The notes beneath the pieces are model-generated. The model saw nothing but the letters and a program-made list of their open reading frames with translations, ran no database searches and was not told the origin of the DNA. 64,000 nt of DNA from Algibacter sp. L1A34. Lineage in GTDB: Bacteria > Bacteroidota > Bacteroidia > Flavobacteriales > Flavobacteriaceae. The stretch spans positions 3,548,001 to 3,612,000 of the forward strand of contig NZ_CP047029.1 of the NCBI RefSeq assembly GCF_009796805.1, read 5' to 3'. This document shows positions 20,280-29,461 of the stretch, one piece after another. The position numbers and the translations under genes were made by a program. The first letter of the stretch is position 1. Every line of letters starts with the position of its first letter.

Positions 20280-20324
20280 AGGAAACTGTAATAGAGTTCT
20301 TAAATTTTAAAAATAAAAATTACT

Positions 20325-20678
20325 ATGGCAATTATAATAACAGACGAGTGTATAAATTGTGGGGCTTGTGAACCTGAGTGCCCAAATACAGCAATATATG
20401 AAGGTGCCGACGATTGGCGCTATAAAGATGGAACGAGTTTAGATGGTAAAGTTGTTTTAACAAACGGACATGAGGTAGACGCTGATGAAGCGCAAGAACC
20501 TATTAGCGACGAGCTTTACTATATTGTACCAGATAAGTGTACAGAGTGTAAAGGTTTTCACGATGAGCCACAATGTGCTGCAGTTTGCCCTGTAGATTGT
20601 TGTGTACCAGATGAGGATGTTGTAGAAACGGAAGAAGAGCTTTTGGCTAAACAACGTTTTATGCATCCAGAAGGATAA
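20325..20678 (+). CDS. 4Fe-4S dicluster ferredoxin
   Basis: 117 residues. The first cluster motif is [12 protein letters not shown] (residues 9-20). The second is [18 protein letters not shown], in which eight residues separate the second and third cysteines, as in the 2[4Fe-4S] ferredoxins of the YfhL or Allochromatium type. An insert between the motifs ([16 protein letters not shown]...) and an acidic C-terminal tail are typical of the flavobacterial form. It probably carries low-potential electrons; the partner enzyme is unknown. Confidence 0.93.
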   Translation: MAIIITDECINCGACEPECPNTAIYEGADDWRYKDGTSLDGKVVLTNGHEVDADEAQEPISDELYYIVPDKCTECKGFHDEPQCAAVCPVDCCVPDEDVVETEEELLAKQRFMHPEG

Positions 20679-20707
20679 ATTTTAATAGGTTTTAAATTAT
20701 AAAACGA

Positions 20708-20740
20708 ATCCCAAGTGTATAGCTTGGGATTTTTTTTTGT
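20708..20740 (+). terminator. terminator of the ferredoxin gene
   Basis: ATCCCAAG and CTTGGGAT form an 8-pair stem with a 7-base loop followed by nine T. It sits between two convergent genes and serves mainly the + strand gene. Confidence 0.88.
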
Positions 20741-20754
20741 TCTATAATAAAATG

Positions 20755-21924
20755 TTATAAGGATTTTTGGCTTTTAGATTGCTTATCCATAATTTTATAA
20801 ACCTCTTTACTAAATGATGTTGTATCTTTTTGATTGGTCTTTTTAGATTTTATATAAGCATTTTTCTTTTCAATTAAATCTTTAAGTTTTTTATCGTTAG
20901 TGTCTCTTTTATTAATTAAATCTTTAATTAAGTATTCTTTTTCGATTGTACTTTTTCCTTTTAATTCTTCAGGTAATTTTTCATCTTCGATAAGATCTAG
21001 TTTCAATTTTCCTGATTTATAATCCTTAATAATTTCTTGCGTGCCAAAAGCTGCTTTTTTGCCAACTTTACTATTTTTATATTCAGCGCGAGAACTGTTT
21101 GCTGTTGCAGAACCTTTATCATAAACTTCCATAGATTTAGCTTTCTTTGTATAGTTTTCTTCGCGTTCTTGATGTGTTCCATAATAGATTCTAGAAGCAT
21201 CAATATCTTTTGATATGTTGTTAATTTCAGAATCGTAAGGTGTGGCTATAGAATAATCTGTAGCATCTTGGTCTAATTTAAGAAATTCGCCGTTAGTACA
21301 CTCTGCCATTTTTTTAAAATGGTAAATAGCTTCCTCACAACCGTTACCTAATTTAATAGTGTTTATTATAATTCCTTTTTCAGCGGCTTTTTTACAGCTT
21401 TCAGAATATAAAATATCGTCTTTATAATCCATGTGAGGCGGACAATCTCCAACAACAAAGATAGTTTTATAAGTTTTCGGGTTTGTAGACCACAACATGG
21501 TGGTTATCGATTCATTTAATGCTTGATTAACACTTTCTGGTGTATCACCACCGCCGTTAGCAGTAATTTCTAATAAATCGGAATATGCTTCATCTAGATC
21601 TGCAGTTATTGCAATGCGTTTTGTTATAAAATTATCGCCCCTGTCTCTATAAAATACCATTCCCATTTTTAAAGTGTCAATATCATTACTTTTTGCTAAC
21701 TCTGAAACAATATCCCAAATTTTCTCCTTTGCGGTACCTATAAGTCCACCCATGCTTCCGGTTGCATCAAGACAGAATACAATTTCAGTATTTTTAGTAT
21801 TGGTTTCTTTATTATTTGCGGCGACTAATGTTGGTATTTCGTTTTTACTTATTTCTTTTTTATTAATATTCTTGCAGTTGAATATTGAGATGAATGAGAC
21901 TAAGATGAAAAATAATTTATACAT
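20755..21924 (-). CDS. vWA-domain lipoprotein
   Basis: 389 residues. The N-terminus MYKLFFILVSFISIFNCK is a probable lipoprotein signal with Cys17. A von Willebrand A domain spans about residues 45-230; its MIDAS motif is DATGSMGG (Asp53, Thr55, Ser57), a Thr variant of DxSxS, with the later GGGDTPESV and FVVGDCPPHMDY segments. The C-terminal 130 residues are Lys/Glu-rich and probably helical or coiled coil. vWA domains bind ligands through a divalent metal. No ATPase or chaperone gene lies nearby to suggest a complex. Confidence 0.8.
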   Translation of the reverse strand: MYKLFFILVSFISIFNCKNINKKEISKNEIPTLVAANNKETNTKNTEIVFCLDATGSMGGLIGTAKEKIWDIVSELAKSNDIDTLKMGMVFYRDRGDNFITKRIAITADLDEAYSDLLEITANGGGDTPESVNQALNESITTMLWSTNPKTYKTIFVVGDCPPHMDYKDDILYSESCKKAAEKGIIINTIKLGNGCEEAIYHFKKMAECTNGEFLKLDQDATDYSIATPYDSEINNISKDIDASRIYYGTHQEREENYTKKAKSMEVYDKGSATANSSRAEYKNSKVGKKAAFGTQEIIKDYKSGKLKLDLIEDEKLPEELKGKSTIEKEYLIKDLINKRDTNDKKLKDLIEKKNAYIKSKKTNQKDTTSFSKEVYKIMDKQSKSQKSL

Positions 21925-22480
21925 AATATCTATATTTTAGGTTAAAAGTAACTTGTAAGGTTAAGTTCGAAAATGAATAATGAGTGTAGTATATGTTTAA
22001 ATGCGTAAACTGTGCCTTTCGATGAGTTTAATGCATTATTAAATTGAAAAATTAAAATTCTTATTATGTTTTGATTTATTAGGAAAAAGGAAGTGATTGA
22101 GTTAAAAACAAAGGCAATTATTATAAAAGTTAATTCATTCAAGTTAAAATTAAACTCTATTTATTTATAAGTTTGACAAAAGTTTATATAATTTAAGTTT
22201 ATAACTTAATGATGAAAACTAATTCTCTTTTAGAAGATAAGGATATAAAGAAAAAGCTTAAATTGAAAATATGATATATTAGAGATTTGGAAGGCCTAAA
22301 AGTTATTCTAGATTTTAAAATATTTGTGAACAATCAGTCTACTAAAAAGAGAATTTATGTAGAGCAATGTTGCAAATTTGAACTTTTAAAAATAAGCATT
22401 GATTTAAGTTTTATTCGTGATAAGGATATTACATACTTTTCGATGTTTTTTAAATAATGTAATTAATAAAACCATTTGAG
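21925..22480. other. 556-base gap with a possible degenerate reading frame
   Basis: The gap between the vWA gene and the divergent transglutaminase-like gene is AT-rich. One + strand frame (22209-22457) is open except for a single internal TGA. A 66-codon minus-strand frame (21942-22142) has low-complexity hydrophobic composition and no support. No promoter of convincing quality was seen. Confidence 0.5.
22209..22457 (+). pseudogene. possible remnant of a short gene, interrupted by one TGA
   Basis: Read from the ATG at 22209, the frame gives MMKTNSLLEDKDIKKKLKLKI, a TGA, and then about 60 further codons (IRDLEGLKVILDFKIF..., ending YFSMFFK) to a TAA. I recognise no family. An AT-rich gap can produce such a frame by chance, so this is only a candidate. 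Confidence 0.15.
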
Positions 22481-23326
22481 ATGAAATTTAGTGTAAAAAG
22501 TTCCTTATCGTATATTGTAAGTAGTCCAACGACTTTTATTTTTAATATTCATGCTTTAAGCACCGCGAGTCAAACGGTTTTAGAAGAAAATTTGGTTATT
22601 GAACCCTCTATTAATCATGAAATTTTTACTTCCCATGATGGTAGTTCTAAATTTATGAGATTAAAGATACAAGAACCTTGTGATTTTTCAATGTCTTACT
22701 CGGCAGTTGTAGATATGAATTATAAGGTTATTGATGAAAGTAATTCTGAAAATTTGGTGTCTGTTGTAGAACTCGATAGCTATATTGCTTCTTTTCTTTA
22801 TCCAAGTCGATATTGCCAGTCTGATAAGTTAATGAAGTTTTCTTTTAAGGAATTTGGACATTACGTATCTGTTTATGATAGAGTTTTAGCAATAACGGAA
22901 TGGATTTATAATAATATTGAATACACTAGCGGTAGTACCGATTCTCAAACTTCGGCAATAGATACGGTTACGGAACGTGTTGGTGTTTGTCGAGATTTTG
23001 CACATTTAGGTATTGCACTTTGTAGAGCGTTATCCATTCCGGCTAGGTATTTTACTGGTTATGCATATCAATTAAATCCGCCAGATTTTCATGCTTGTTT
23101 TGAAGCCTATATCAATGGCGATTGGATAATATTCGACTCCACTAAATTAGTAGCTTTAAACGGACTTGTAAAAATTGCAAATGGTAGAGATGCCGCAGAT
23201 TCTGCCGTTGCTAGTATTTTTGGAAATGCTGTAGGCACCTCAGTCAATGTGGATTGTCAAGTCATGGATAATTCTTTTCAACCTTTTGTTTATAGTGGTA
23301 ATCAAAAAGGTATTTCTTTTCAATAA
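22481..23326 (+). CDS. Transglutaminase-like cysteine protease family protein
   Basis: 281 residues without signal peptide. The N-terminal half is a beta-rich domain found in bacterial transglutaminase-like proteins. The triad is visible: Cys170 in ERVGVCRDFAHLGIALCR, His204 in PPDFHACFEAY, Asp219 in GDWIIFDSTKL. Proteins of this kind may cleave or cross-link peptides; the natural substrate is unknown. The gene is solitary and followed by two terminator hairpins. Confidence 0.85.
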   Translation: MKFSVKSSLSYIVSSPTTFIFNIHALSTASQTVLEENLVIEPSINHEIFTSHDGSSKFMRLKIQEPCDFSMSYSAVVDMNYKVIDESNSENLVSVVELDSYIASFLYPSRYCQSDKLMKFSFKEFGHYVSVYDRVLAITEWIYNNIEYTSGSTDSQTSAIDTVTERVGVCRDFAHLGIALCRALSIPARYFTGYAYQLNPPDFHACFEAYINGDWIIFDSTKLVALNGLVKIANGRDAADSAVASIFGNAVGTSVNVDCQVMDNSFQPFVYSGNQKGISFQ

Positions 23327-23354
23327 AAAGATGCTTATTAAAAATAATAAAATT

Positions 23355-23379
23355 CCTAAGTTTGCGCTTAGGTTTTTTA
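23355..23379 (+). terminator. terminator after transglutaminase-like gene
   Basis: CCTAAG and CTTAGG form a 6-pair stem with a 6-base loop, followed by six T. Confidence 0.75.
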
Positions 23380-23393
23380 TGTGACATTTAGTT

Positions 23394-23430
23394 GAAAACG
23401 TCTAAAAGTTATTTAGGCGCTTTTTTTTTG
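23394..23430 (+). terminator. second terminator hairpin in the same gap
   Basis: CGTCTAAA and TTTAGGCG pair over 8 positions with one G-U, followed by nine T. Together with the stem at 23355 it forms a tandem terminator. Confidence 0.7.
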
Positions 23431-23485
23431 TTCCGATTAAACCTTTACACAATAGTTTAGTCAAATCCCAAAAAAAAATATAGTT

Positions 23486-23986
23486 ATGACCAAGAAATGG
23501 ATGCGTATAATACATCGTTATTTAGGATTTTTTTTAATCGGAGTAATGATTGTTTACTCATTAAGTGGAATTGTTTTGATTTTTAGAAACACAGATTTTC
23601 TAAAGAGTGAAATCGCTGTAGAAAAAACTATAAAGCCCAACTTAAAAGGTGAAGCTATTGGTCGTGCTTTAAAAATAAAACGATTTAGAGCAGAGAAAAC
23701 AGAAGGCGATTTAATTTTATTTAAAAATGGCCAATACAATAAAACTACAGGTTTAGCAAAATACACTAATAAGGAATTACCTTATATGTTAGATAGAATG
23801 ACGCATTTACACAAAGCCACATCGGCAGAACCTTTATTTTGGTTGAATGTGTTTTGCGGAGTTTCGCTTTTCTTTTTTGCAATATCATCTTTTTGGATGT
23901 TTATGCCTAAAACTAAAATTTTCAAAAAAGGTATGTTTTTTACTGTTTTTGGCGTGGTGTTAACTCTAATTATGCTGTTTCTTTAA
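23486..23986 (+). CDS. PepSY-associated membrane protein
   Basis: 166 residues. The start MTKKWMRIIHRYLGFFLIGVMIVYSLSGIVLIF is the typical first helix of PepSY-TM proteins, which often have His residues near the membrane (here HR and, later, THLHKAT). Three membrane segments lie at about 11-33, 115-135 and 147-165. Larger family members act in iron reduction or siderophore handling; this short form has a single periplasmic section and no assigned role. It is flanked by gaps on both sides. Confidence 0.8.
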   Translation: MTKKWMRIIHRYLGFFLIGVMIVYSLSGIVLIFRNTDFLKSEIAVEKTIKPNLKGEAIGRALKIKRFRAEKTEGDLILFKNGQYNKTTGLAKYTNKELPYMLDRMTHLHKATSAEPLFWLNVFCGVSLFFFAISSFWMFMPKTKIFKKGMFFTVFGVVLTLIMLFL

Positions 23987-24037
23987 TACTATGGTTTATT
24001 AAGAAAAAATATAGAAATTTATGTCCTATAACTTTCT

Positions 24038-24045
24038 TATTTTTG
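24038..24045 (+). promoter_or_regulatory. possible -7 box just before the thiamine pyrophosphokinase gene
   Basis: TATTTTTG is a perfect TAnnTTTG and ends five bases before the ATG, so transcription from it would give an almost leaderless mRNA. No -33 TTTG is seen at the usual distance. Confidence 0.25.
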
Positions 24046-24050
24046 TTTAG

Positions 24051-24656
24051 ATGAATACAGAACAAGTATGTTTGTTTTTAAACGGCGAACAACCAAAGTC
24101 TATTCCAAATTTAAAAAACTATAAAATGGTTTGTGCCACAGATGGCGCTTACACGTTTTTAGAAGCAAATAATATTGTTCCGCACTTTATTAGTGGCGAT
24201 TTCGATTCTATTAAAACCATTCCTGAAACTGTTGAAGTGATCCATACACCTAATCAGGATTTCACAGATTTTGATAAGGTTTTACAAATTCTTTCTGATA
24301 AGGGATTTAAAACAGTTCATGTTTTTGGCGCAAGCGGGAAGGAGCAAGATCACTTTTTAGGAAACCTACACACAGCACTGCAATGGAAAGCAAAGCTCGA
24401 TTTAACTTTTTTCGATAATCATGGCTATTACTTTTTAGCTGATAAATCTTCGGAAATTAAAAATTGCTTAAATAAAACGGTATCATTAATTCCATTACCA
24501 GAAGCTACAGGTATTGTTACCGTAGGTTTACAGTATGCTTTAAAAAATGAGAGTTTGGCTTTCGGAGATCGCATAGGAACTCGAAATAAGGCTATAGAAA
24601 ATAATATTTCGATAACTTTTAAAACAGGAAATTTGTTTTTATTCATTAATGATTAA
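24051..24656 (+). CDS. thiN: Thiamine pyrophosphokinase
   Basis: 201 residues. It converts thiamine and ATP to thiamine diphosphate. The family signatures are CATDGAYTFLEANNIVPHFISGDFDS near residues 29-54, the D-rich segment QDFTDFDKVLQIL, and GASGKEQDHFLGNL. The C-terminal beta-sandwich ends with NISITFKTGNLFLFI. No TPP riboswitch was seen upstream. The ACT-domain gene follows by 26 bases and is probably co-transcribed. Confidence 0.92.
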   Translation: MNTEQVCLFLNGEQPKSIPNLKNYKMVCATDGAYTFLEANNIVPHFISGDFDSIKTIPETVEVIHTPNQDFTDFDKVLQILSDKGFKTVHVFGASGKEQDHFLGNLHTALQWKAKLDLTFFDNHGYYFLADKSSEIKNCLNKTVSLIPLPEATGIVTVGLQYALKNESLAFGDRIGTRNKAIENNISITFKTGNLFLFIND

Positions 24657-24682
24657 AAATTTGTTTTATTGAAAATTGGTAC

Positions 24683-25081
24683 ATGAGTGCAGAAAAAAAC
24701 TTATCGGAATTAATAAAAAATATGACACCAAAATTAAATGATGGTGTTTACGTTTTTGTGACGTTGAAAGATTATAATTTGGTAGATAGAAAAGATACTA
24801 TTGCTGAGTTTAAAGAAGCTGAAGGCTTAACCGTTATTATTGAAAAAACTAAGGCAGACAAACTAAGTTTAGATTATGCTTATGAAGCAAGTTGGATTAC
24901 GCTACAAATACATTCATCATTAGAAGCTGTGGGGTTAACGGCGGTATTTTCTTCAGAGTTAGCCAAACATAGTGTAAGCTGTAACGTGGTTGCAGGCTAT
25001 TATCACGATCATATTTTTGTAGATAAAAAAGATACAAAAACAGCTGTGGAGGCTTTAATTAATTTATCAAAAAGCTATTGA
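24683..25081 (+). CDS. ACT-domain protein
   Basis: 132 residues. The phrases LNDGVYVFVTL, EAEGLTVIIEK and SWITLQIHSSLEAVGLTAVFSSELAKHSVSCNVVAGYYHDHIFV match a family of free-standing double-ACT proteins (formerly DUF2241). ACT domains bind small ligands, often amino acids; no partner enzyme is apparent here. It shares its transcript with the thiamine pyrophosphokinase gene, judging by spacing, and is followed by a strong terminator. Confidence 0.85.
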   Translation: MSAEKNLSELIKNMTPKLNDGVYVFVTLKDYNLVDRKDTIAEFKEAEGLTVIIEKTKADKLSLDYAYEASWITLQIHSSLEAVGLTAVFSSELAKHSVSCNVVAGYYHDHIFVDKKDTKTAVEALINLSKSY

Positions 25082-25113
25082 AAATTCACTCATTTAATAG
25101 ATTATAAAACATA

Positions 25114-25145
25114 AAAAAAGCCGAGCAATTTTGCTCGGCTTTTTG
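25114..25145. terminator. bidirectional terminator
   Basis: AAAAAGCCGAGCA and TGCTCGGCTTTTT form a 13-pair stem with a 4-base loop, with A-run before and T-run after. It serves both the ACT gene and the convergent TonB receptor gene. Confidence 0.93.
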
Positions 25146-25168
25146 ATGTAATCTATTTAAAATCCTTT

Positions 25169-27859
25169 TTATAATTTAAAGTTTAATCTAGCAAAAGCAT
25201 ACGTACCATCAGATCCCATTTGAACAGAATCGGCTAAACCACCTTGATCTGTCCATCCATCAAATTGTGGAGTCGGGTAGGTGTTAAATAAATTGTTTGC
25301 ACCAATACTTAACTTTAGTTTTTCTGAAATTTGATAACCTAAGCTTAAATCTACAATTAAAGCAGCCTCATAAACATCGGTAGCTACAGGGAAAAGAGCA
25401 TCTGCTTCAGCTTGCGTTGTTGGAGGGGAATCTACCCATTGAAAATCTTGAAGGGTTACTTCACTAAACTGTGTTAAAGCTACCGAAGCGTTGAATTTTT
25501 TGTTGGTATATCCAAGATTTAAACCAAATTTATAATCGGGAGCAGCCGCTTTTAAATAAGCCTGAGAAAATGGCCCGAAGAACGTAAATTCATTTAAATC
25601 ACCGTTGTGAATGTCTTTTATCTTTAAATCATTTAAGTTACCTATTAAATCCACTTGAATTTTACCCTCGTCACCTACGCTAGTTCCGTAACCTAAAACA
25701 ATATCTAAACCATTGGTTCTAGTATCTACACCATTAGCGAAAAACTGCGCTGCATCTACATTTAAAGGTCCTAAAACAGTTTGATCTGTAAAATTATCTG
25801 TTAAAATAATACGATCGTCAACCGAAATGGAATACGCATCGATAGTTGCTGTAAAACCACCTTGCTTATAAGTAAACCCAATACTTGCGTTAAAGGCTTT
25901 TTCTTCATTTAATTGTCCAATACCAAAAGCTTTAGTTACCGTGCTATTATTAGCAGATAATAAAGAAGGCACAGAGGTTCCTGCAACAATATTGGTGAAT
26001 TTTAGGTTGTAATATAATTGCGCTAAAGATGGTGCTCTAAAACCTGTAGAAATAGATCCTCTTAAACTAAAGTTGTCAGTAACTTTTAATCTACTTGCTA
26101 ATTTTCCGTTAAAGGTATTTCCGAAGTCACTGTATTTTTCAAAACGTAAAGCTGCGGCAAACATAAGCTGCTCAGAAACATTAAGTTCCGTATCAAAATA
26201 AATACCATAATTGGTTCGGCTTCTATCTACTTCGTTATCTGGGCTATAACCTGGGAAGCCTTGAGAGCTTCCAGATAACACATCGTCGTTAGTATCTGTA
26301 GCAACTGTTTGTACAGCTGGGTTTGTAATGATGACTCCATTATTATCATAAAGCCCATAAGAAGCTTCTTCACCTGCAAAAATTCCAAAATTTTCAGTTC
26401 TATATTCAAAACCAAAAGCTAAACTTAAGCCAGAAGCTACATCATCTAAATATTTATTGAAATCTAAACCTGTGGTGTTTTGAGATAAGAAATGGCCACC
26501 TGCATCAAAATCTGTAGGAGATAAATCTTTCATAGAGGCATTGTTACTGTCCTTTATATAATAGTGAAAAAAGTTTCTTCCGAAGGTGTTATTAAAATCT
26601 ACATTCCAACCATTTTCCATTTCATGTCTTACACCAACGGAAACAGAAACATCTGTAATATTAGAGGTGATTCTAGGCGTAAATCCGTTAGGATATAAGC
26701 TAGGTACCGATCTGTTATCGCCATTTGCAAAACTATCTCTAGAAAAGGCATAAGCATCGGTATCTCTATAATTCCTACCACCAAAGGCATAAATTTCGGT
26801 GTTATCATTAATAGGCAAAGCAGAGTTAATCATAAAGTTAAAACCATCAACACCAGCACTACCGTAGCCTTGTCTCCAAGAAAATCCTGGTCTTAACGTA
26901 TTTTGTCTAGATAAAAATTCTGTTGTAAAATTCATGTAACCACCAGCATCATTTAAAGATACACCATAATTAGCATCAATTTTTACAGTTTCACCATCCC
27001 AACTTTTACTTTTACCATCTAGGCGATTTTCACCTTCAACATTACTTAAGGTTTCGCCCGTTGCGTCTTCCCAACCTTCACCAATAGCTGTGCTGTATGC
27101 ACCGTAAGTGATTCCGCCGGTAAAACCATCGGTGTTATCTTTTAAAACAATATTTATAACACCAGCAATCGCATCCGAGCCATATTGCGCTGAAGCTCCA
27201 TCTCTTAAAACCTCAATACGTTTAATGGCATTGGCAGGAATAGCGTTTAAATCTGTTCCAGAATTTCCACGTCCACGCGTTCCAAAAATATTTACTAAAC
27301 TCGATTGGTGTCTACGTTTTCCATTAATTAAAACTAAAGTTTGATCTGGACCTAAACCACGTAAAGATGCTGGAACAATATGGTCGGCCCCATCAGATCC
27401 CGATTGTTTACTGGCGTTGAATGAAGGTGCAGCATATTGTAAAATCTCATTCACTTCAACTTTTCCGGTGTTAGAAGCAATATCCGCAACATTAATAACA
27501 TCTACTGGAACAGCCGTATCTATTGCAGTTCGTTTCGGGCTACGAGAACCTACTAGCATCACTTCGTCTAGACTTACGCCATCTTCCAAAGTCACTTCAA
27601 TAGTTGTACGATTGTTTACGTTTACTTCTTTAGAATTGTATCCAATATAGCTAAATATAAGCGTTGCACTGCCGCTGGCTGAAATACTAAAGTTTCCATC
27701 AAAATCAGAAATTGCGCCATTTCCAGTGCCTTTTTCAACAACGTTAACTCCTGCTATTGGAATTCCTGATGCATCGGCAACATTGCCTTTTACGACTTGC
27801 TGTGCGTACGAAAACATAAAGCTTCCTAAGCACAGTATTAATGTGTAAAGTTTTCTCAT
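25169..27859 (-). CDS. TonB-dependent receptor with carboxypeptidase-like domain, stand-alone
   Basis: 896 residues. The signal peptide ends at SYA before QQVVKGNV. A carboxypeptidase-like domain (VTL-type strands, DFDGNFSISASGSATLIFSYIGY) occupies about 22-95, then the plug (EILQYAAPSFNASKQSG, LRGLGPDQTLVLINGKRRHQSSL, IEVLRDGASAQYGSDAIAGVINIVLK) and the barrel. The barrel ends in YAFARLNFKL, with a terminal hydrophobic residue instead of Phe. No SusD-like gene is next to it and no regulator is adjacent. The ligand is unknown; receptors of this shape import siderophores, vitamins or other compounds. Confidence 0.88.
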   Translation of the reverse strand: MRKLYTLILCLGSFMFSYAQQVVKGNVADASGIPIAGVNVVEKGTGNGAISDFDGNFSISASGSATLIFSYIGYNSKEVNVNNRTTIEVTLEDGVSLDEVMLVGSRSPKRTAIDTAVPVDVINVADIASNTGKVEVNEILQYAAPSFNASKQSGSDGADHIVPASLRGLGPDQTLVLINGKRRHQSSLVNIFGTRGRGNSGTDLNAIPANAIKRIEVLRDGASAQYGSDAIAGVINIVLKDNTDGFTGGITYGAYSTAIGEGWEDATGETLSNVEGENRLDGKSKSWDGETVKIDANYGVSLNDAGGYMNFTTEFLSRQNTLRPGFSWRQGYGSAGVDGFNFMINSALPINDNTEIYAFGGRNYRDTDAYAFSRDSFANGDNRSVPSLYPNGFTPRITSNITDVSVSVGVRHEMENGWNVDFNNTFGRNFFHYYIKDSNNASMKDLSPTDFDAGGHFLSQNTTGLDFNKYLDDVASGLSLAFGFEYRTENFGIFAGEEASYGLYDNNGVIITNPAVQTVATDTNDDVLSGSSQGFPGYSPDNEVDRSRTNYGIYFDTELNVSEQLMFAAALRFEKYSDFGNTFNGKLASRLKVTDNFSLRGSISTGFRAPSLAQLYYNLKFTNIVAGTSVPSLLSANNSTVTKAFGIGQLNEEKAFNASIGFTYKQGGFTATIDAYSISVDDRIILTDNFTDQTVLGPLNVDAAQFFANGVDTRTNGLDIVLGYGTSVGDEGKIQVDLIGNLNDLKIKDIHNGDLNEFTFFGPFSQAYLKAAAPDYKFGLNLGYTNKKFNASVALTQFSEVTLQDFQWVDSPPTTQAEADALFPVATDVYEAALIVDLSLGYQISEKLKLSIGANNLFNTYPTPQFDGWTDQGGLADSVQMGSDGTYAFARLNFKL

Positions 27860-28033
27860 AATTATATTAATTTGGTTTTGAGTTATTTATAGCTAATATA
27901 TGTTAAAATTTTATTAACACTATTTGGTTTTGTGTTAAAAAACTGATGCATATGTTGTTTAATTGATATTTTATTGAGTTATGTTTGGTATTTGAGGTGA
28001 AAAAATAAATATAGAAATACTATCAATATACCC

Positions 28034-28041
28034 TATATTTG
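28034..28041 (+). promoter_or_regulatory. -7 box upstream of ychF
   Basis: TATATTTG matches TAnnTTTG, 54 bases before the ychF ATG. The leader then holds a small hairpin TTCCCA-N6-TGGGAA (28059-28076). No clear -33 box. Confidence 0.4.
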
Positions 28042-28095
28042 CACTCGAAAAATATAGGTTCCCAGCTTTATGGGAATGATAAAATACATATTTCA

Positions 28096-29190
28096 ATGAA
28101 AGCAGGCATCGTAGGATTACCAAACGTAGGGAAATCGACTTTATTTAATTGTTTATCTAACGCAAAAGCGCAAAGTGCAAACTTTCCGTTTTGTACTATT
28201 GAACCTAATATTGGAGTGGTTAATGTGCCAGACCCACGTTTAGAAAAATTAGAAGAATTAGTAGTTCCAGAACGTGTGCAGCCGGCAACTGTAGAAATTG
28301 TAGATATTGCAGGTTTAGTAAAAGGTGCAAGTAAAGGTGAAGGTTTAGGAAATCAGTTTTTAGCTAATATTCGTGAAACTGATGCGATTCTTCATGTGTT
28401 GCGTTGTTTTGATAACGATAATATTATACACGTTGATGGGAATGTAGATCCAATTCGCGATAAAGAAACTATCGATATGGAGCTTCAACTTAAAGATTTA
28501 GAGACCGTTGATAAAAAACTTGATAAAGTAAAACGTGCTGCAAAAACTGGAAATAAAGAAGCTCAAAAAGAAGAAGCTGTTTTATTGAAAATTAAAGCGG
28601 CCTTAGAATCTGGTGTATCGATTCGTGCTTTAGAGTTTTCAGATGAAGATAATGCCGATTTTGTAAAACCATCGCAATTTATTACAGATAAGCCTGTAAT
28701 GTATGTTTGTAATGTAGATGAAGGCGCAGCCGTTTCTGGAAATGCTTACGTAGATTTAGTGCGTGAGGCTGTAAAAGATGAAAATGCAGAAGTTTTAGTT
28801 TTAGCTGTTGGTACGGAAGCGGATATTAATGAATTAGACGATTACGAAGAACGTCAAATGTTTCTTCAAGATATAGGTTTAGAAGAAGCAGGAGCTGCAA
28901 AATTAATTCGTTCGGCTTATAAGTTATTAAACCAACAAACGTATTTCACAGCAGGTGTGAAGGAAGTTCGTGCATGGACGGTGGATATAGGAGCTACAGC
29001 TCCACAAGCAGCAGGTGTAATTCATACCGATTTTGAAAAAGGATTTATTCGTGCCGAAGTTATCGGGTACGAGGATTTTGCAAGCTACGGTAGTGAAGCT
29101 AAAGTAAAAGAAGCAGGTAAAATGCGTGTTGAAGGTAAGAATTACATTGTTAAAGATGGCGATGTGATGCATTTCTTATTCAACGTATAA
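28096..29190 (+). CDS. ychF: Obg-family ATPase YchF
   Basis: 364 residues from the ATG at 28096, which gives the usual length and N-terminus [18 protein letters not shown]; a longer frame to 28039 has only a TTG that overlaps the promoter. YchF binds ribosomes and hydrolyses ATP. The G1 loop GLPNVGKST, the switch [33 protein letters not shown] (G3) and NVDE (the altered G4 giving ATP preference) are visible, followed by the C-terminal TGS domain ([32 protein letters not shown]). Confidence 0.96.
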   Translation: MKAGIVGLPNVGKSTLFNCLSNAKAQSANFPFCTIEPNIGVVNVPDPRLEKLEELVVPERVQPATVEIVDIAGLVKGASKGEGLGNQFLANIRETDAILHVLRCFDNDNIIHVDGNVDPIRDKETIDMELQLKDLETVDKKLDKVKRAAKTGNKEAQKEEAVLLKIKAALESGVSIRALEFSDEDNADFVKPSQFITDKPVMYVCNVDEGAAVSGNAYVDLVREAVKDENAEVLVLAVGTEADINELDDYEERQMFLQDIGLEEAGAAKLIRSAYKLLNQQTYFTAGVKEVRAWTVDIGATAPQAAGVIHTDFEKGFIRAEVIGYEDFASYGSEAKVKEAGKMRVEGKNYIVKDGDVMHFLFNV

Positions 29191-29210
29191 AACATATAAT
29201 TATAAATTTA

Positions 29211-29249
29211 AAAAACTTCATTTCTAATCTTAGTAATGAAGTTTTTTTA
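29211..29249 (+). terminator. terminator of ychF
   Basis: AAACTTCATT and AATGAAGTTT form a 10-pair stem with a 12-base loop, followed by a run of seven T that includes the end of the stem. Confidence 0.85.
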
Positions 29250-29461
29250 TGTCTAAATTTTAAGCTTTTAGATACTATAGGTAGGTTTAATCTTTAAATC
29301 ACTGATGGATGGCATAGAGATGCTAATTTCGGATTAAAATTGAAGTAAATAGCGCTTTTTAACGTCGATCATGAAGAATATATTGTGAAAAACATATTTT
29401 GGATGTCGTAATTCTAATACTTTTTAAAGAATTATCAATAAATGAATTCTAATTTAGAGCC

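Noticed and set aside
21942-22142. 66-codon minus-strand hydrophobic frame
   Set aside because: Low-complexity Phe/Ile/Asn content as expected from AT-rich non-coding DNA, with no promoter or family match.
28039-28095. 19-codon N-terminal extension of ychF
   Set aside because: It starts with a TTG inside the -7 box and lacks similarity to YchF; the ATG at 28096 gives the family length of 364 residues.
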